From NCBI RefSeq assembly GCF_003298775.1, contig NZ_QNTQ01000005.1:62001-126000 (forward strand): 64,000 nucleotides of DNA, read 5' to 3'. Below are positions 61,139-64,000 of the stretch, one piece after another (positions within the stretch are counted from its first letter, which is position 1; every line of letters begins with the position of its first letter). The position numbers and the translations under genes were made by a program. The notes below the pieces were generated by a model. That model worked only from the letters and a program-made list of their open reading frames with translations. It had not been told where the DNA came from and did no database searches. Origin of the DNA: Rhodosalinus halophilus (GTDB lineage: Bacteria > Pseudomonadota > Alphaproteobacteria > Rhodobacterales > Rhodobacteraceae).

Positions 61139-61656
61139 CATTCGCCCTGCCTGTCGCGGTAGACCGTCGCCTGGAACTCCGCATCGACCGTGCGGAAATC
61201 CTCGGCTGCGGTGCCCTCCGCTGCCTCGATGGTCAGGCGGCCGACGACACTGCCCGCGACGGCGAGCGCGTCCCCGGTCCGTTGCGCTTCCACGAGCGAG
61301 AGGAAGGTGTTTTTCGCGACGGAGCGCCACGTCGCGTCCCGCCGGGGCATCCTGACCATCGGGGCGCGCGCCTCCAGCGCATCGGGCTCGCCCTCGGCGC
61401 GCAAGCGGATGACGATCGCGCCTTCGGCCTGTTCCGCCTCGCGCGTGGGGAAAGCCGCCAGCTGCACCTCGTAGCCGTCCGGACCCTCGCGCCAGTAGCT
61501 GCGTGGCAGATCCCCGCCGCCCGGCCGGACGAACCAGCGGGCATCTTCGAGCTGCAAGGTGCCTTCCACCGTGCCGGCGGCCTGCTGCGACGCGGCGGGA
61601 AACGCGGCGGTCGCGGCCAGGGCGATTCCGAGGGTTGGACCCAGGATGCGACGCAT
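61138..61656 (-). CDS. Exported protein of unknown function
   Basis: A 172-residue protein with a Sec signal (MRRILGPTLGIALAATAAFPAASQQAAG, cleavage about residue 23-24). The mature part is rich in Glu, Arg and Ala with predicted beta strands (EGTLQLEDARWFVRP, EAEQAEGAIVIRLRAEGE). I do not recognise the family. A good GGAGG precedes the ATG. It shares the terminator region with the candidate small RNA in opposite orientation and is divergent from DUF4170. Confidence 0.72.
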   Translation of the reverse strand: MRRILGPTLGIALAATAAFPAASQQAAGTVEGTLQLEDARWFVRPGGGDLPRSYWREGPDGYEVQLAAFPTREAEQAEGAIVIRLRAEGEPDALEARAPMVRMPRRDATWRSVAKNTFLSLVEAQRTGDALAVAGSVVGRLTIEAAEGTAAEDFRTVDAEFQATVYRDRQGE

Positions 61657-61812
61657 GGGAAACCTCCGATGGCTTGGGGGCGGACCGAGTCCGCTTTCGC
61701 CGCGCTAAACGCAGCAGCCTCCCCTGGCGTTCCGCGCCACGACGCGCGCCCTTGCATCGGCGGGGCGCGTCACTAGGCTCGACGCCGAAAACACAGACAA
61801 CGGAGCGCCCAG

Positions 61813-62058
61813 ATGGCACAGCGGCTTCACCTCGTCTTCGGCGGCGAGCTGGAAAGCCCGAGCGGCACGAAGTTCCGCGACGTGGACGACATCCACATCG
61901 TCGGCATCTTCCCCGACTACAAGAGCGCCTATGACGCCTGGAAGGCCGAGGCGCAGCGCACGGTGGACAACGCCCACATGCGCTACTTCATCGCGCATCT
62001 GCACCGCCTGCGGGACGAAGAGGCGCCGGCCTCGGCGACAGAGGAGCTCGAAGGCTGA
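61813..62058 (+). CDS. DUF4170 protein
   Basis: An 81-residue protein matching DUF4170: HLVFGGELESPSGTKFRDVDDIHIVGIFPDYKSAYDAWKAEAQRTVDNAHMRYFIAHLHRL. Its function is unknown; in Rhodobacterales it regularly precedes lipid A/KDO genes. Its stop codon overlaps the proposed CTG start of the KDO-transferase-like gene, indicating translational coupling. GGAG stands before the ATG. Confidence 0.9.
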   Translation: MAQRLHLVFGGELESPSGTKFRDVDDIHIVGIFPDYKSAYDAWKAEAQRTVDNAHMRYFIAHLHRLRDEEAPASATEELEG

Positions 62059-63278
62059 GCGCGCGAAGTCGACTCTCCGCCCTCCTCGGGCGTCCGGCGC
62101 GCTCGGGCGACGATACGGTCGCCGCGACGCGGACCCCGCAGCGCCCGCAGGGCGAGCTCGTCTGGATCCACGTCACCGGCACGGCGCGCCGCTCGCCGCT
62201 TCTGCGGCTCGGACAGCGACTGGCCGAGCTGCGCTCGGGCCTCGCGCTTCTCTACACCTCGGGCCCGGACGTCGCCCCGCCGCCGCGCCTGCGCGGCGAT
62301 GCGATCTGGCAGCCACTGCCGGCCGACACCGCGGCCGGCGCGCAAGGATTCCTGGACCACTGGGCGCCCGACTGCTGCCTCTGGAGCGGCGGGGCACCAC
62401 GCGATGATCTGCTCCATGCCGCGGCCGAGAAGGACGTGCCGCTCTTTCTGGTCGATGCGGCCGAGGAGGATCTCGAGCGGCGCGGGATGTCGTGGCTGCC
62501 GGTATTGCGGCGAGAGACGCTCGCCCGCTTCGACGCCGCGCTCGCGCGCGACGCCGCCGCCGCGCAGCGCTTGCGGCGGTTGGGCATGCCGGCCGAGAGC
62601 ATCTCCGTGACCGGCGTCCTGCAGGAGGGCAGCGGGCCGCTGCCTTGCGACGAGGACGACCTCGAGCGTTTCTCGACCATCCTGGCCGGACGTCCCGTCT
62701 GGCTCGCCGCGATGACGCAGCCTGGAGAGGTTCCCCTCGTGCTGCAGGCGCACCGCGCGGCGCTCAGAATGGCGCACCGTCTGCTCCTGATCCTCGTTCC
62801 GAACCACCCCGTCGAAGGCGATACCGCAGCGGCGGCGCTGGAGGCTGCGGAATTGCGCTTCGCGCGGTGGTCCGAGCGCCAGATCCCCGACGACGCGACC
62901 CAGGTGCTGCTGGCGGACACGCGCGGAGAGATGGGACTCTGGTATCGGCTGGCGCCCGTGACCTTCGTGGCGAGTTCGATCGAACCGGGGCACGGCGGCC
63001 GCGACCCCTACGAGGCGGCCGCGCTGGGCTCGGCCGTGATTTATGGACCGAACGTGAGTCACCATCTCGACGCCTATTCGCGCCTGGTCACGGCCGGCGC
63101 GGCGCGGATGGTGACGGACGCTGCGAGCCTCTCGTCAGCCGTCACGAATCTGACCGCACCGGACAGGGCCGCGGCGATGGCCGAGGCGGCCTGGTCGATC
63201 GTCTCGGCAGGGGCGGAGGTCACCGACCGCATTACCGATCTCGTGCTCGACACGCTTGACCTCGGGCAGGCGGCATGA
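62055..63278 (+). CDS. KDO-transferase-like (WaaA/KdtA-type) glycosyltransferase
   Basis: A 407-residue GT-B protein related to 3-deoxy-D-manno-octulosonate transferase. The N-terminal half has [20 protein letters not shown] and [15 protein letters not shown]; the C-terminal half has [29 protein letters not shown] and [23 protein letters not shown]. No ATG, GTG or TTG occurs in frame before 62436, yet homology begins far upstream. The proposed start is CTG at 62055: GAGGAG stands 8 nt before it and CTGA overlaps the DUF4170 stop. The usual ASVGE catalytic motif after WIHA is missing. It lies just before lpxK. Confidence 0.75.
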   Translation: MSARSRLSALLGRPARSGDDTVAATRTPQRPQGELVWIHVTGTARRSPLLRLGQRLAELRSGLALLYTSGPDVAPPPRLRGDAIWQPLPADTAAGAQGFLDHWAPDCCLWSGGAPRDDLLHAAAEKDVPLFLVDAAEEDLERRGMSWLPVLRRETLARFDAALARDAAAAQRLRRLGMPAESISVTGVLQEGSGPLPCDEDDLERFSTILAGRPVWLAAMTQPGEVPLVLQAHRAALRMAHRLLLILVPNHPVEGDTAAAALEAAELRFARWSERQIPDDATQVLLADTRGEMGLWYRLAPVTFVASSIEPGHGGRDPYEAAALGSAVIYGPNVSHHLDAYSRLVTAGAARMVTDAASLSSAVTNLTAPDRAAAMAEAAWSIVSAGAEVTDRITDLVLDTLDLGQAA

Positions 63279-63298
63279 GCCGGCGGGACCGCTTCTGA

Positions 63299-64000
63299 TG
63301 CGCGCGCCGGAGTTCTGGTTCACCGATCCGGCGCGGCCCGACTGGCGGGCCCGGGCGCTGGCGCCGCTGGGCTGGCTCGCCGCGCAGGCCACGGCCCGCC
63401 GGGTGGCGCGGCCGCCTGAGGCGCGCCTGCCCGTGCCGGTGATCTGCATCGGCAACATCAACGCCGGCGGCACCGGCAAGACCCCCACGGTCATGGCGCT
63501 CATGCAGCGGCTGTCGGACCGCGGCATCGAGGCGCACGTCGTCTCGCGCGGCTACGGGGGGCGCCTCGAGGGGCCGGTTCGGGTGGACCCGCGACGGCAC
63601 GGCGCCGCCGACACGGGCGACGAGCCGTTGCTCGCGGCGGCCTTCGGCCCTGTCTGGGTCGCGCGCGATCGCGCCGCGGGCGCGCGCGCGGCCGCCGAGG
63701 CCGGGGCGCAGGCGATCCTGCTCGACGACGGCTTCCAGAACCCCGCGCTGGCGAAGGATCTGTCGCTCGTCGTCGTGGATGCCGCGCAGGGCTTCGGCAA
63801 CGGGCGCTGCCTGCCCGCAGGCCCCCTGCGCGAGCCTGTGGCCGCCGGCCTCGCCCGCGCGGATCTTCTGCTGTCCATCGGACCCGAGGCGGCGCAGTCC
63901 GAGTTCGCCCGGCTATGGGGGCCGGGAATCACCGTTCCGCATCTGACAGGCCGGCTGGCGCCGCTGCCCACGGGCATGGAATGGCCGGGACTGCGGGCGA
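63299..64000 (+). CDS. lpxK: Tetraacyldisaccharide 4'-kinase (N-terminal part)
   Basis: The first 234 codons of LpxK, the inner-membrane kinase that adds the 4'-phosphate to the lipid A precursor. The unusual Walker A is [17 protein letters not shown] (residues about 53-69), followed by [16 protein letters not shown] and GDEPLLAA, with [12 protein letters not shown] and [24 protein letters not shown] hydrophobic N-terminal stretch ([13 protein letters not shown]) is the membrane anchor. The frame is open at the right edge, so the C-terminal lobe is outside the window. The start is 20 nt after the stop of the KDO-transferase-like gene. Confidence 0.95.

Noticed and set aside
63275-63298. An 8-codon ATG frame overlapping the stop of the KDO-transferase-like gene
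   Set aside because: It ends before lpxK and is too short to call; at most a coupling element for lpxK translation.
1-64000. tRNA, rRNA, CRISPR, insertion sequence or prophage
   Set aside because: I looked for T-loop-like motifs, direct-repeat arrays, transposase or integrase motifs and flanking duplications and saw none; a tRNAscan and an IS search would settle it.

Overview
The window is chromosomal DNA of a high-GC alphaproteobacterium. Gene content and order point to the Rhodobacterales (Rhodobacter/Roseobacter group): an F0 operon atpI-atpB-atpE-atpX(b')-atpF without the F1 genes, an ffh/rpsP/rimM/trmD/rplS/rpmE block, a cysteine-free L31, a MipZ-type ATPase, a CenR-like response regulator, and DUF4170 next to a KDO-transferase-like gene and lpxK. 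I see no transposase, phage gene, CRISPR array, rRNA or tRNA. Almost all the DNA is coding, and the species cannot be named from this sequence.

Layout. 1-8.7 kb: smc (runs off the left edge), a GNAT enzyme, a small lipoprotein, a polytopic membrane protein behind a 42-nt palindrome, a Tat-exported 5'-nucleotidase-type phosphatase, and lrgA-lrgB. 8.7-11.3 kb: the F0 ATP synthase operon on the minus strand. 11.5-15.6 kb: ArsR regulator, LysR regulator overlapping an EamA exporter, a luciferase-like flavin oxidoreductase and a small membrane protein. 15.8-21.9 kb: ffh, two overlapping GNAT genes and chorismate mutase, then rpsP-rimM-DUF1328-trmD and rplS-rpmE. 22-25.2 kb: a short reductive-dehalogenase-like Fe-S protein, MipZ, and a BLUF photoreceptor of AppA type.

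25.2-34.6 kb is a homogentisate (tyrosine/phenylalanine) catabolic region: a divergent MarR regulator, hmgA, fahA, an AhpD-like protein, a metallo-beta-lactamase-fold protein with an altered metal site, then (after two minus-strand HdeD-like genes) a flavin hydroxylase, DUF2783, a VOC protein and maiA. HmgA opens the homogentisate ring, MaiA isomerises maleylacetoacetate, and FahA yields fumarate and acetoacetate.

34.6-50.4 kb: RidA, a CnoX-like thioredoxin, a Lon-N-domain protein, a Trm112-like protein, a UbiH-family hydroxylase, an amidase, an aminotransferase, ftsK, lolA, an SLT lipoprotein, hspQ, gamma-glutamyltransferase, an RsbV/RsbW-like pair, thiolase and a GST. 50.5-64 kb: holA-lptE-leuS, a glycosyltransferase, a DUF3576 lipoprotein, a porin, a YggS protein, an L,D-transpeptidase, ribA, a CenR-like regulator, a candidate small RNA with an FNR-type box, an exported protein, DUF4170, a KDO-transferase-like gene and lpxK (runs off the right edge).

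The observations I rate highest are: (1) an intergenic unit at 61010-61138 that looks like an FNR-controlled small RNA with an anti-Shine-Dalgarno segment; (2) an AppA-like BLUF protein with a PpsR-type TGT-N12-ACA site upstream; (3) a dispersed two-hairpin repeat at three intergenic sites; (4) the 42-nt palindrome upstream of the membrane-protein gene at 4087; and (5) a KDO-transferase-like gene that appears to start at a CTG codon and lacks the usual catalytic glutamate motif.
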